A DNA stretch of 64,000 nt. Origin: Gymnopilus junonius (Eukaryota; Basidiomycota; Agaricomycetes; Agaricales; Galerinaceae). Positions 14,247 through 24,712 of this stretch are shown one piece after another. The stretch spans positions 62,001 through 126,000 of the forward strand of contig JADNYJ010000050.1 in NCBI GenBank assembly GCA_015501075.1, written 5' to 3'. Numbering within the stretch: the first letter of the stretch is position 1; the number at the start of each line of letters is the position of its first letter. A program made the position numbers and the translations under genes. The notes below the pieces were generated by a model. It made no database searches, was not told where the DNA came from, and was given only the letters and a program-made list of their open reading frames with translations.

Positions 14247-16144
14247 ATGGTTTCTACATCGACTCTCATCTGGATATCATGCCGTCCCCTGCTTCGCCTG
14301 TAGGTGTTTGTATTTTTAGACTCCTAAGTTCAGCAAAAACTAAAAAACCGACGATCAGTATGTTCTGCGTAACATGTGGCATTGCAATCACGAAGGCAGA
14401 TGTTTTTCCTCCTGTCGCTGCAGCGGGTGCTGGCCAGATCTTACTGAACATCACCCTGCCTTGTCTAATGTTTTCCAAAATTGTTCCTGCGTTTACGTCG
14501 CAGAATGTGAATGCTCTCGGTAGTTCCATCAAACATTTTGTTCATAAGCTATGTACTAGTCCCAGGCTGAAATATCTATTCACGTCTAGGTCCTCTGATT
14601 CTTTTGGCATTTCTCTATGAGGCAATTGGGATGGCGCTTGCATATCTTATCAAGCAATTATTTTGGGTGCCACATCGATTCAGGTATGGTATCCTCGTAA
14701 CGGGAGGATGGGGTAATGTTGGTGACATTCGTTGGTTGTTTCTCCCTTTTTAAAAATCCAAGCCAATAAACGTTTTCTCAGCGACCGCTGTTGTTATGAG
14801 CGTGACCGGCGCTGCTCCATTCCACGGGTCGATGACCAAAACCTTGCCGTAGCATACCTTGCCGCGTTCCTTCTAGTTTTCATGGTACGATTTCTTTTAT
14901 CCGCTGCAAAGGCCTTGAAATAATTTTCCACGTCAGGTCACTCTGTTTCCGCTCGGAGGTCACAAGTTAGTGGCTTGGGACTTCCAGGGCCCAGATGTTG
15001 AACCAGAAGAGGTCAAAGAAGCGATGCGTCTGAAAAGAAAGGCACTTCTTCTTCCTCTCAGTTCTTTCTGGGGTAAATCTCGGTATAGGCAACCTACCGG
15101 GTCTGACATCGCTGATGAAGTAGCTGAAAAGACGATGACGAATGGCTCGGAGGTCATTATCCACTCTGCACCTCAGAAGCATGTCTCCTTCATTGACGAC
15201 TCCTCGACTGCTGTACCAACCGACGGAGTCGCTTCTGCCACATGCTCTCGTACACCAACAGAGATCAACTATCGTTACCGTCAGTCTAGTCCCGATAGAA
15301 CTGAACGAGCGACAAGAGAAATGGTTCCAAACACGGCAGTCTCGCTTTCCATTTATGAGGTCACTGAACCAGATACGTTGCCATCGCATGCCCAGCATAC
15401 GACAAGGATGCACGCTACCAACACATCACAATTTCATGTTCCTTTTTCTATATTCAACTTAAAAGTTCTTTCCGAATTTTTGAAGGCTCTCTTGACGCCA
15501 GCATCGATCACTATTTTTCTCGCATTTCTGATTGCGCTGGTGCCCAAGCTCAAAGCACTCTTTATTGAAGTACCTGGCACGCACATACCTTCTGCTCCTG
15601 ATGGACAACCTCCCCTTGCATTCATATTGGATTCTACTTCATTTGTCGGAGCTGCTTCTGTACCATTGGGTCTCATTTGTCTTGGCTCATCCCTGGCTCG
15701 CTTGAGCTGGCCGAGAAAGGGCGAATGGAAAAAGCTGCCTCTTGGTGCCATCAGTTGGATTGCTATTGCAAAGATGGTTGTGATGCCTGTCCTTGGCGTA
15801 TTAATATGTGAAGGTCTGACAAACGTGGGCCTCATATCGAAGGATGATAAAGTGTTACGATTTGTATGCATGTGAGTAATTATATTGTAAATGTGAAGAT
15901 AGTGATATTAATTTCTCTGCAGCTTTTTGTCATGCCTCCCCACTGCCACGGTTCATGTGAGCTGCAAGCTCAGTGAAAATGCGAAAACCTTTCTAACCAT
16001 TCCCCTGTGCAGGTTCTCCTTACTCAAGTTTACAGCGGAACGGGAAGCTCAGAGCACCTTGCGCCATTTCTAATACCTCAATATGTTCTAATGTTCATTT
16101 CAATGACGGCCATCACAGCCTATACTATTCAACTTCTTTTTTAG
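14247..16144 (+). CDS. Auxin-efflux-carrier-family membrane transporter (ECM3-like)
   Basis: Member of the Mem_trans (PIN-like) family, which includes yeast Ecm3 and related endomembrane proteins. Exon 1 is 14247-14299 (MVSTSTLIWISCRPLLRL), followed by an intron to 14358. The conserved N-terminal bundle follows: AITKADVFPPVAAAGAGQI, LLNITLPCLMFSKIVPAF, GGWGNVGDIPTAVVMSVTG. A long hydrophilic Ser/Thr-rich loop (about 15000-15430) comes next, then the C-terminal bundle (SITIFLAFLIALVPKLKALF, SVPLGLICLGSSLARL, KMVVMPVLGVLICEG) and the end AYTIQLLF. One base is missing in the GGG run at 14826-14828: with GGGG the frame continues as DDQNLAVAYLAAF. Substrate unknown. Fungi do not use this family for polar auxin flow, so the family name should not be read as a function. 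Confidence 0.87.
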
Positions 16145-16736
16145 ATACACCATAGACGAGACATTAGCGCTTTAGCTCCTGTTCGTTATGCTAAAGTTAT
16201 AGAGTCTAAGTATAGTAATATGAGGAATCTTACCCGATGATGCACGTGATGACCGTGGTAATTGACGCACAGACCACCAGGCGAGGTATAAATATCTGGC
16301 GTCAACAACTTGGATACCCTAGAACATACTCAATCAGGATCTGTTTACAGAAACTGACCGAGTCTCGCATTTTTACAAATGCCGCATTCTTCATATCCAC
16401 TCGATGACATTAACGCTCCCTCGTTCAGCAGAGAACATGCATGGCTCCCAATCATTGGAAGTCTCGAGGACGTTTGGCGAGGACTTCTTATCCACTTTAT
16501 TGTGTCTCGGGGGTCCTTGCCAGCGAGGCGAGCGTCTGTCTGATGGATAACTAAGTAGTATTTTGTGTAGTCCACTTGAAATTTGATTATCATTTGTGTA
16601 ATGACTGTAGGCTGCCAGTTGTGATGCGTTTATTGATGCAGTTTCATCATTGCTTCTCTTACCTCTTTAACAGCTACTTCAGTACTGAAAAAAGTTCAGA
16701 CTGACAGCTGAGCAGATCCTGATCCCTGTACTCTAG
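16145..16736. other. Intergenic, nothing recognised
   Basis: Spacer between the transporter stop and the F-box gene. No open frame longer than about 80 codons, no repeat and no RNA signal seen. The F-box promoter must lie here. Confidence 0.5.
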
Positions 16737-18176
16737 TTGTTGGTGCTCATGGATCGCAAAACTGCACTGCTGTTGTCTCTTGATGCCTTGAAAGACAAAA
16801 AGGAGGCACTCCTGCGCGACCTCTCTGCTGTTGATGCAGAACTGGAAGCCACGCAAGCTCAGTTTTCTAGGCTCCTCAATGAAGACACATTTATTTATCG
16901 GCTGCCCGATGAACTCATTTCGGGGATCTTCCTCGCTTGCCAGCAAATGGCACGACTTTCAAGAAAGGCAAACATCCCACTTCAAGTAGTGGCATCCCAT
17001 GTCTCCCATCGCTGGCGAGAGATCATATTATCGACGCCTTTACTGTGGAATACCGTCGACCTGCGAATTCGACCAACAAATCACATTCGAGGACGCGTTC
17101 TCTCACAGCTCGACGCGCATTTGACGAGAAGTTTAGATACCTGTCTCCTCAATATCACCCTTGACATTTCCATCCCAGATGATATTTCCGAATATCTGAA
17201 ACTTTTAGTGGACCATTCCGATCGCTGGAGGAGGTTATCTATTCTGGCCCGATATGAAAAAGTTGGCGACATTCAGGCTGTTCTCAGCTACGCACAGGCC
17301 CCAGCTCTGGAGCATCTATCTCTCAATATAGGAAAACCCGGGTTCTTAGAGGGTTCACCCCGCAGACCATATCAGAACGTTTACCCGAATATATTGCCAT
17401 CGAGTGGGACCACATTGACCTTCGTTCGACTAGCCGGCCTGGCATTAGGACACTCACACCCTCCTACCCACTCCGTGACTACTCTTCATCTGGATGGTTG
17501 GACTAGACATTTCATGACGCACGAGCAGCTCAAGGCAGTCCTCGAAGCGGCGATAGCTCTTGAAAATTTATCGCTCAATCAACTTTACATTCGTCCTCCT
17601 CGAGACCCACTTGAAATCCTTCAGCCCGTCAACTTGCCAAATCTTGGTCGTCTCCGCGTCCGCGGTTTTTATTGGCCGGTGTCCTTATCCCTGATGGAAA
17701 TGCCTGGCCTGCATTCTCTTTCTCTACATGACGTCGAGACCTTTGATCTGAGAGTGCTTCCGTCTGTGCAATCGCTGTCGCTAGAAGCTTGCGCGTTCAG
17801 CGACGCAGAACTCAGAAGTTTATTCCAAGCCACCCCTTCTATTACCACCCTCAGCATCGATGATTCAATTCCTGAAATATATTCCATGATGCTTCCCGGC
17901 GCAGCATTGTCTAAACCGTGGCCCCATCTGGAGACAATATCGCTCCGTAATCTGCAATCCAGGGACGTTGGTCATTTCTGCAACATGGTGTTCAATGTTG
18001 GAGAAAGCCATAAGAATTTGGCAAGGGTCTATCTTGACCGACGCAGCCGCACGGTGCTCCGGACGAAACACAGACTCGACTGGTTACAGGATCGCCTCAA
18101 GGTCGAGAATTTTGATATTCCAGAGGCCTGGCCGCCCGGTCTCGGGTATGAAGACACCCACGACCTCTTGGATTAA
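16737..18176 (+). CDS. F-box protein with N-terminal coiled coil
   Basis: Single-exon gene for a protein of up to 479 residues. An N-terminal helix with coiled-coil character (KDKKEALLRDLSAVDAELEA) precedes an F-box at about residues 52-100: IYRLPDELISGIFLAC, VASHVSHRWREIILSTPLLW. The rest is a leucine-rich, LRR-like array (ALENLSLNQL, LPNLGRLRVRG, MPGLHSLSLHDV, SVQSLSLEAC, SITTLSIDDS). Proteins of this layout are expanded in Agaricomycetes and are thought to act as substrate adaptors of SCF ubiquitin ligases. The target cannot be inferred. The start may be 16737 or the in-frame ATG at 16749 (MDRKTALLL). Confidence 0.88.
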   Translation: MLVLMDRKTALLLSLDALKDKKEALLRDLSAVDAELEATQAQFSRLLNEDTFIYRLPDELISGIFLACQQMARLSRKANIPLQVVASHVSHRWREIILSTPLLWNTVDLRIRPTNHIRGRVLSQLDAHLTRSLDTCLLNITLDISIPDDISEYLKLLVDHSDRWRRLSILARYEKVGDIQAVLSYAQAPALEHLSLNIGKPGFLEGSPRRPYQNVYPNILPSSGTTLTFVRLAGLALGHSHPPTHSVTTLHLDGWTRHFMTHEQLKAVLEAAIALENLSLNQLYIRPPRDPLEILQPVNLPNLGRLRVRGFYWPVSLSLMEMPGLHSLSLHDVETFDLRVLPSVQSLSLEACAFSDAELRSLFQATPSITTLSIDDSIPEIYSMMLPGAALSKPWPHLETISLRNLQSRDVGHFCNMVFNVGESHKNLARVYLDRRSRTVLRTKHRLDWLQDRLKVENFDIPEAWPPGLGYEDTHDLLD

Positions 18177-18763
18177 AGGGATCGAGCGTGGTAGCGTAGA
18201 ACAATCAACATTATTAATCGCCAAACCGTTATCGTTTCTAGATTCGGTAATTGAAAATACATCTTAATACTCAGGGCTTTGTGCTCTGCTCTCATATGAT
18301 CATAGCGTTTGGATTGAAAATTCTGGACCCACTGGGTCGAGAGTAGCATTACTATTCTGTAACAGGCATTCGCATCCATGCTCCAGTTGTATTTTTGGCG
18401 GTGCCACGGCTGCTGACATGACATAAGGCAGCGCCGATGACCGAAGAGAGGGTGTGACGATGAGCGCAGTGTGTGGATGAGAAATGAAACGGATTGCGCG
18501 TGCAGAGCAAGACGAGCATAAGGAGGCAGAGCGAGCAATGCTTGCTGTGGCAAGAAAGACGAACGGCTGCAAAGGAGGAAGAGGCACTTTGTCATGTCTG
18601 GAGGGGTTTGTCAGCGTGACAGTGACATACAGACTCTCCGATCCGCTGTGGGTGTATTAAGCTCAGTCAGCGATTGTCTTCATCTCCATGTTTCTCTCTT
18701 AACTCTCATCTTCCACCATATTCATTGCGTCGCCCCGTCTCTTCTCTTTCTCTCGTCTCTGCC
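18177..18763. other. Intergenic, promoter region of the DsbA-like gene
   Basis: No gene supported. The part near 18690-18760 is pyrimidine-rich, as expected for the leader upstream of the start codon at 18764. Antisense open frames at 18173-18595 lack any family character. Confidence 0.5.
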
Positions 18764-19735
18764 ATGGCGACTCGCGTGGTTAGATTGACCATAATCACCG
18801 ATTTCGTCCGTCCTTAACAGTCGTTCTGTGTCTCGCTTCCACTCACCCCTGAAAATTATCAGGCCTGTGTAAATTGTTGCGTCGGTCATCATGAACTCCT
18901 CAATGCTATTGCCTACTGCAAGGATATTCTCCAGCTTCCATTGGCCTTCCAGCTCGAGCATCTTCCCTTCCGTCTCATAAACACCTCCGTCCTTACCGAA
19001 GATTCTCCCAAAGTCGACAAGTCCGATTTCCTCCAGAAGCAGCTCGGAAAGGAGAGATTTAGCAAGCTGGAGGCTGGTATATCCAAGTGGGCAGAAGAGA
19101 AAGGGATTCCCATGTGCGCAGCGACTCCCTTCTCTTTCCGTTTCTGTCTCATCTCCTTCCGTCTGATCCAGCTCGTTCCGCGGTGTTATGAGCCAGTCCA
19201 CCCGTGCTCATCGTCTCTGCCAAAAGGCATACAAGATTGGCGGCCAGAATCTCCAGACTCCGTTGCTTTGCGCTATCTTCAAAGCCTACATGGAGGAAGG
19301 CCAGGACGTCGCCGATATTCAAGTCCTGGCTGGTTTGGCGGAAGGCACTGGTACCATGTCTAGCGCAGAGGTCAGTTTTGGTTTTTGTTCTGTCTTTTTT
19401 CCTCGACGTCCATTTAAAATATAGGCTATTAAATTCCTTGAATCGGACGAGCTTGTCAGCGAAGTTAATGCAATGTGCAATGAAGCGCGCTCCAAAGGTA
19501 TCACCGGGGTCCCTATGACTATTATCGATGGCAAATGGGCTGTTAGCGGCGGTCAGTCATCCGATGTTTTCGTTCAGGTAAGCCCTCCTTTCTCGGTGTT
19601 TATGCTTAATGACACATTTAACGGAAACCTCCTCCTCTCATCATACAGATATTCAAGAAACTCGCAACCCCCGGTGTGCACAACGCGCCTTCTCCGTTCT
19701 CTAGTCCTGTCGCCGATACCGTTCTCGTTGCATAA
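18764..19735 (+). CDS. DsbA/FrnE-like thiol oxidoreductase
   Basis: Thioredoxin-fold protein of the DSBA family (FrnE-like), 243 residues. Exons are 18764-18805, 18863-19113, 19172-19370, 19425-19577 and 19649-19735, exactly 244 codons with the stop. The N-terminal strand MATRVVRLTIITDF leads into ACVNCCVGHHELLNAI, where the CxxC is CVNC rather than the usual CPxC. The helical insert includes FSKLEAGISKWAEEKGIP, MSQSTRAHRLCQKAY and EGQDVADIQVLAGLA. The cis-Pro side is GITGVPMTIIDGKWAVSGGQS, characteristic of the family. No signal peptide, so a cytosolic role in thiol or polyketide chemistry is more likely than secretory folding. Substrate unknown. Confidence 0.88.
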
Positions 19736-19951
19736 TTTCGATCTCGTTCCGAGGATTATGGTCTCTTTTCTCGAGATGGTTTATTCTTGACCTGAGCATT
19801 TCCTCGTCGCCTGCTATGTTTTCTACGTCTTTCGTTTACCAATTGCTCTTTACTCACTTGCGGTTTGTAGTTTTTTCTCGTTGCTTGTACTTTTTTACTA
19901 CTTATGATGGTGTTGTTGTGTTGTTTTTATCTGCTGGACTAGGCCTTGAAG

Positions 19952-19974
19952 CTATGGGGCCTGAAGCCCCATAG
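19952..19974 (+). repeat. Perfect 9-bp hairpin downstream of the DsbA-like gene
   Basis: ctatggggc and gccccatag face each other across a 5-nt loop, about 215 bp after the stop codon at 19735. It could lie in the 3' UTR or mark the 3' end. It is the only striking feature in the 19736-20177 spacer. Confidence 0.6.
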
Positions 19975-20177
19975 GTCCAATAATTTGTCAACTTGGAAAG
20001 TATAGCTGAGTAAGAGCATATGACACTACCCAACGAAGATGAACTCCTACGGCATTGTCAATGGAGAGCAAATTGTTGATTTTGATTCACATGGCTGTGG
20101 ATGACCGTGATGCTCCCTGACGTCATAGTCATGGTCTCAATAAGACTACAGATGGGAATAGGAAGCAAAAAGAGCCC

Positions 20178-21099
20178 ATGCATCGTCTACCTCTCCGCTA
20201 TTACCATTGGCAATATGTCTGGATACCTCTTGTTGCAGCAGGCGTCTGGTTTGGCTCTCTGCTCGCCATGCTCATCGTTTACCTAGCCTCGGGTCGTCCA
20301 AAATATGTCTCTCAGGAGGGAAACATTGCCTACATCTCTGACGTTGGTGCCAGTGGACTCAAACCCCTCTTTGTCACAGCTTGCGCAATAACAGCGGTTG
20401 GTTTCTTCCTTTCGCTGGTAGTGGAGCGCATCTTGAGGCACACAGGGAGGTAAGAGCATTGTGCGCCACACTCTTGGACTAATTGGGTTAATGCTTCCTT
20501 ACAGGCTCGTACCTGATATGCGTACCCGAGAACACGTTCTAAGCATCTTGGCCATTATAGGCAGTTTCATTGGTGGATGTGGCCTCCTTCTTCTATCCAT
20601 ACTCGATACAAAACGTCATTCGACCGCCCATCGGGTCTGCCTGCTTATATTTATCGTTGGCATCGCTCTCAGTGCAATCTTTTCTATCATCGAGGTACTC
20701 TATCTATGTAGATAACCTTCTTATTCATTCTCTCTTATTTTATATCTCTTCACCCACAGTACCGCTTGCTTCAGAAGGATTTCCCGGACTATACAACCAT
20801 AAGGATAGCCTACATTGCAAAAGGCCTCATCGCTACAATACTTATCCTTCTCGCTATTGCCTTTGGTATAACGCTAAGGGTTGCACAGGACGTGGGAGGT
20901 ACGACTTTTCTTATTTAAATGCACTACACCCTCTCATTTCATTCCTGTAGCGATCTTGGAATGGATTATCGCGTTTGGCTTCACCCTATACCTTCTGGTC
21001 TTTTACTACGATCTACGTCTCTCAAAAAATGTAGAAGGAGGACAACTCAGGCAACTGGTCCATCCAAGTCAGAGTGCAGAAATGACTGAGATTTCCTAA
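20178..21099 (+). CDS. FRAG1/DRAM/SFK1-family membrane protein
   Basis: Integral membrane protein of 249 residues. Exons 20178-20449, 20505-20694, 20760-20898 and 20951-21099 sum to 250 codons. The family pattern is clear: a hydrophobic first segment (WIPLVAAGVWFGSLLAMLIV), then RPKYVSQEGNIAYISDVGA, then further membrane segments (LFVTACAITAVGFFLSLVVE, LSILAIIGSFIGGCGLLLLS, VCLLIFIVGIALSAIFSIIE, LIATILILLAIAFGITL, ILEWIIAFGFTLYLLVFYYD). Yeast Sfk1 acts in plasma-membrane PI4P signalling, and FRAG1/PGAP2 relatives act in GPI-anchor remodelling. Which role applies here is not decidable. The start MHRLPLRYYHW fits family N-termini. Confidence 0.85.
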
Positions 21100-21287
21100 C
21101 TGAAACTGAACACCGACAATTTTTGGAGACTCTTATAGTCAATCATATCACCATTAGATGTATGTAATTCGATACTTACAAGTCGTTGGTATCAATTGTA
21201 ATTTATGCATTAAACAAAGCATGTTAAATTTCACCATGGTATATCCCTGCCTCATAGAGAGATAAAACAATAATTCATAAAACCCAT

Positions 21288-22968
21288 TCACCAACCGCCT
21301 GGCATTCCACCATTGGTGTTAGTAGGAGGCACATTATTTGAGGGCGCTGATGAATCTATGTTCAGTTGTCGATCTAGTTCCATCGCGAGTTCCAAATCCT
21401 TGAGCTCCTGCTCTCTTCTTTTCCTTGCTTCATCTTCTGCCTGTTTTAGCGCTTCGAAATGTGCAATATTAGGCAATGGAGTCGTGGACTTCGGTGGAGA
21501 CGACCAAGTACTCTTCGAAACGGGGGATGTTTCAGGGGGGAGTGGTAAAGGCGTCTGATATCTCGCTTGCAGGTAAGGATCTCCTTCTGCGGTGGAAGGG
21601 CGTTGATTGTACCAGTATGACGACTGCTGACGATCAGGTAGCAACGGCCCTGGAAAAGCGAACTGCCCAAGGGAAGAAGGAAGGGGAGTAGATTCCTGTC
21701 GCCAGATCACAGGTTGACCGTCAGGTGGTGAACTATATCCTACGTACGGACCTTGAACTGGTGTAGAACCTGTAGAATTGGAAATAGATCCAGATGCCGA
21801 CCCGATGTATGGGTTAGGAGATTGGGTAGAAGATCCACCGCTACCTATATACGGATTTGAGGACAATCCTTGAGGTAGGCTTATGTACGGATTGGCAGGA
21901 CCGACATGAAGATGATGGGAAGGTGGCGAAGAGGAGGGATTACGAGTATGGCTAAATTCATTCTGTTGTGGGCGCAGGATAGATCTGGGACCTGAGGACG
22001 TCGAGGGAGGCGAACCATTTGGCGGCCCTGGCCCTGGCCGTAGTATCGTTGGTAGAACAGCCTGGCCATGCTGCTGCGAATTCTGTCCTGGCAAAGGAGC
22101 CGTCAATTTAGAACACGCGACATTTGTAGACATTTGCACCTGGTCTACCTTTCTGAGAAGACTCTGCAGCATGGGTTGGAATTAAGCTAGCAGGAACAGC
22201 ATTCGGCCCAGAATTGAGGACAGGTTTCTGTAAGCTATGTTGTTCGTTTAACCGCGATGACGGTGGATAGGGTCCATATACATAGTTGGAAGATTGATCA
22301 GGTGGTCGGCTAACCGGCGGACGTGAAAGACGCTCGGCGGGCGACAATTTTGAAGGCCTCCTGGAAAGACCGATGCTCTGGTTTTGCACAACAGAAAGGA
22401 GCTTGTTGGCCGCTGAAGCGTGTGAGGGCGGTGGCGCGTTGGTATAGTAAGTCATTTCTAAATAGATGTCCCCGCGCTGGACGCCATCGATTTCGAGCGG
22501 AACCCAGTCTAGTCGCCAGATACATTCAGCGTTCAGTCAAAAGGCCATCCAATTGGCGAAACTTGCCATCAAATTCGCCCGTCTGCAACGTCTGAGTAAT
22601 ATCAAGGATACCTTTACCCATCAAATCCTCTGATCGCGGTTCCTGGGAATAGCACGCTACTTCTAATGTCCTAAACTTTGCCGAGGTGCTCTTCATTACA
22701 GGAAATCGGACTTCCCCATCCCATTCGGGGTGCTGGCCCCCTTTGATGTCGACAGGCGTGCGTTTATGGGCGCCTATGGTAGATGAGACATGCTAACGCT
22801 GTTTGGTAATCAAAGATTAAACATGCCATTTAACGTGGCTTGAGCAAACACGTCTGATTTTCGGAAAGAATGCTTGTCGTTCAGATTCCTCGCTTTAAGT
22901 AGAACAACAATTAGGGTGCCAAGCTCGGATTCTTTGTCATTCGGACTAGCTGGCAGAGGTTTGGACAT
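21288..22968 (-). CDS. C2-domain protein resembling Fic1/Inn1 (cytokinesis)
   Basis: Protein of 502 residues with an N-terminal C2 domain (GTLIVVLLKARNLNDKHSF, SDVFAQATLN, VDIKGGQHPEWDGEVRFPVM, FRTLEVACYSQEPRSEDLMG, GVQRGDIYLEMTYY). A long Pro/Ser/Gly-rich region follows, with several repeats of the type NPYIG or NPYIS and many PxxP motifs, then a charged C-terminal helix (LKQAEDEARKRREQELKDLEL). This is the layout of the yeast ingression proteins Inn1/Fic1, which link the actomyosin ring to septum synthesis through SH3 partners. Exons are 22968-22827, 22773-22567, 22508-22149 and 22087-21288 (503 codons). The first two introns use GC donors (G|GCATGT and G|GCAAGT). Function is by analogy only. 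Confidence 0.8.
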
Positions 22969-23854
22969 TGGATGAACAGAAAGAAAGAGTAAGAGGAGAT
23001 AAGGAACTCAGGCATGCGTCCCAGCGACACCTTATGAGAGTAAGATACGAGCAGGAAGCTGTGCTGACTACCGATGCTGTGTGGAAACAGGATCTACATA
23101 AGAGTCCAACCAGTCTGATGTCAACGGAGGAAGTGATGACATTTCTAAATTCTCACGTATGATTAAGTAGGGTTATTTGGATAGAATTACGACCGGCACG
23201 TAAAGCCAGTAAATCCGGCATGGGACCCTGAGGAGGGGGTCCCGGAAGTGGGCAGAAGTCGGTCAAATCCGTGCCCAGGCTTCTGAGAAAGTACAATTTG
23301 GTAGCCGAGGGGCCGGAAATTAATGTGTCAAAGGTTTTCTGAAGGTTGAGGTTGTGTTCCTCGAAAAAATCAGTGTAGTACTCTCGTCAAGTAAAATATC
23401 AATAAAACATGATTTTCTCTTGAACTTTCCAAATAATTAAAAAGGAAATTTATGCATGCAGAACAGGCTCAGTGTAGTGCAGCTCACAAATCAGCGAGCA
23501 ACGTGAGCCGAGAAGCTCCGGAGGTGTCGATCAAAAAAGAAGCGTGGCTTTACCGAAGTGTGTGTGCAGGCGAGCCAGCTCATTTTCTGTAAATCCAGGC
23601 TTGCTTTACAGTAAAGCCAGTAAATCCCTCAAAATAAGTGACTTATGCCACTTATCCGTGCCAAAACAACCACTTATTGACTTGAGCCAGCTCGATTTAC
23701 AGTTGGAAGCACACTTATTTGTTGCATGTCCGCTCTTTTTAGTAACAGATCACCAAAAGCAGTCATAATTTGTGGATTTTAGTGCTAACACATCATATTA
23801 TAATTTAAAAAGTCTAAATACAAAATGGGCAAGGTTCAAACAAAAGGGAGGAGG
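22969..23854. other. Intergenic region with short repeats, left flank of the mobile element
   Basis: No gene supported. It contains two copies of gtaaagccagtaaatcc about 410 bp apart (near 23200 and 23611) and two of gagccagctc (near 23575 and 23684). These suggest remnants of older inserted DNA. Confidence 0.5.
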
Positions 23855-23863
23855 GGAAGGAGG
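23855..23863 (+). repeat. 9-bp direct repeat (left target-site duplication)
   Basis: GGAAGGAGG lies immediately outside the left terminal inverted repeat and is repeated exactly at 32379-32387, immediately outside the right one. The surrounding left flank is purine-rich, which makes a chance match somewhat easier. The exact abutment at both ends is what makes it convincing. Confidence 0.72.
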
Positions 23864-23906
23864 CAGGCTCCTAAAACCAGCCTCTAGTATCGTTCGCAAG
23901 AGCTTC
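23864..23906 (+). repeat. Left 43-bp terminal inverted repeat
   Basis: Begins CAGGCTCCTAAAACCAGCC. Its reverse complement occurs at 32336-32378 with one mismatch (T/C at position 30 of the repeat). Confidence 0.85.
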
Positions 23907-24061
23907 ATTTGAGAGCGGGACGCATGTGTTTCATCAGAGAGCAAACACGGTCAAATATTTTGATGTACAAACAAAGCTAAGAGCTCAAGCTCGCGATATA
24001 GAGGCTGGCATTTTATAGAGACACGTGATCTGCGTGGGCAATGTCAAGGCCGTTTTTACAG
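23903..24061. repeat. Left arm of a ~160-bp inverted repeat
   Basis: Reads toward its partner at 24552-24712 with about 500 bp between. The arms are highly similar over their length. The first bases overlap the left terminal repeat of the larger element. Three of the visible differences are at CpG (left gcg, acgc and acgg against right gtg, acac and atgg). Confidence 0.85.
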
Positions 24062-24551
24062 TGTGACACGCAGGCACGTCACCAGAACCACGCCCAATTT
24101 GGAACTGCTGAATTTCCCCCCTTGTCCACTACAATTAGGAGGTAAACCCCTTTCCTCATGTCAATTTAGCCATGCCATTTGTTCAAACAGTTAAAGATAA
24201 ATACAATTGGCATAATTAGCAATTATGCTGCTTGAATAAGTGAGAAACATGCAAGGTAACCTTCCCATGGTGTTATTGTAATGAGTGCAAGTGAATGGGT
24301 TCACCTAATTGTACACAAAAATATGGCTCTCCTGCTCATTCACACTAGAATTATGGTAACAGTAACGGTAGACACATTATTAAAGAAAACTCACACCTAA
24401 TTTGCATAAATACAGCCCTACGGGGGAAGGAACTTAATACTTGAAAGAATTATTGGATTAACAGCCCACAATGCCTCTCCCTTGTCACTCTGCAGTCGAT
24501 GATGTTCTCTGTGCCTCCGAGCATGCGAGCATCGATATCGGCAGCCTCCTG

Positions 24552-24712
24552 CTGTAAAACAAAACCTTGACGGTTGCCCACGCAGATCACGTGAATCTAT
24601 AAAATGCCAGCCTCTATATCGCGAGCTTGAGCTCTTAGCTTTGTTTGTACATCAAAATATTTGACCATGTTTGCTCTCTGATGAAACACATGTGTCCCAC
24701 TCTCAAATGAAG
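24552..24712. repeat. Right arm of the ~160-bp inverted repeat
   Basis: Inverted copy of 23903-24061. Together the arms could form a long hairpin or be the ends of a nested MITE-like element of about 0.8 kb. No clean target duplication was found around it: the sequence agagct lies just outside both arms but at slightly different distances. Confidence 0.85.

Noticed and set aside
14247..16144. Auxin transport as a function
   Set aside because: The family name comes from plants; fungal members such as Ecm3 have no shown role in auxin efflux.
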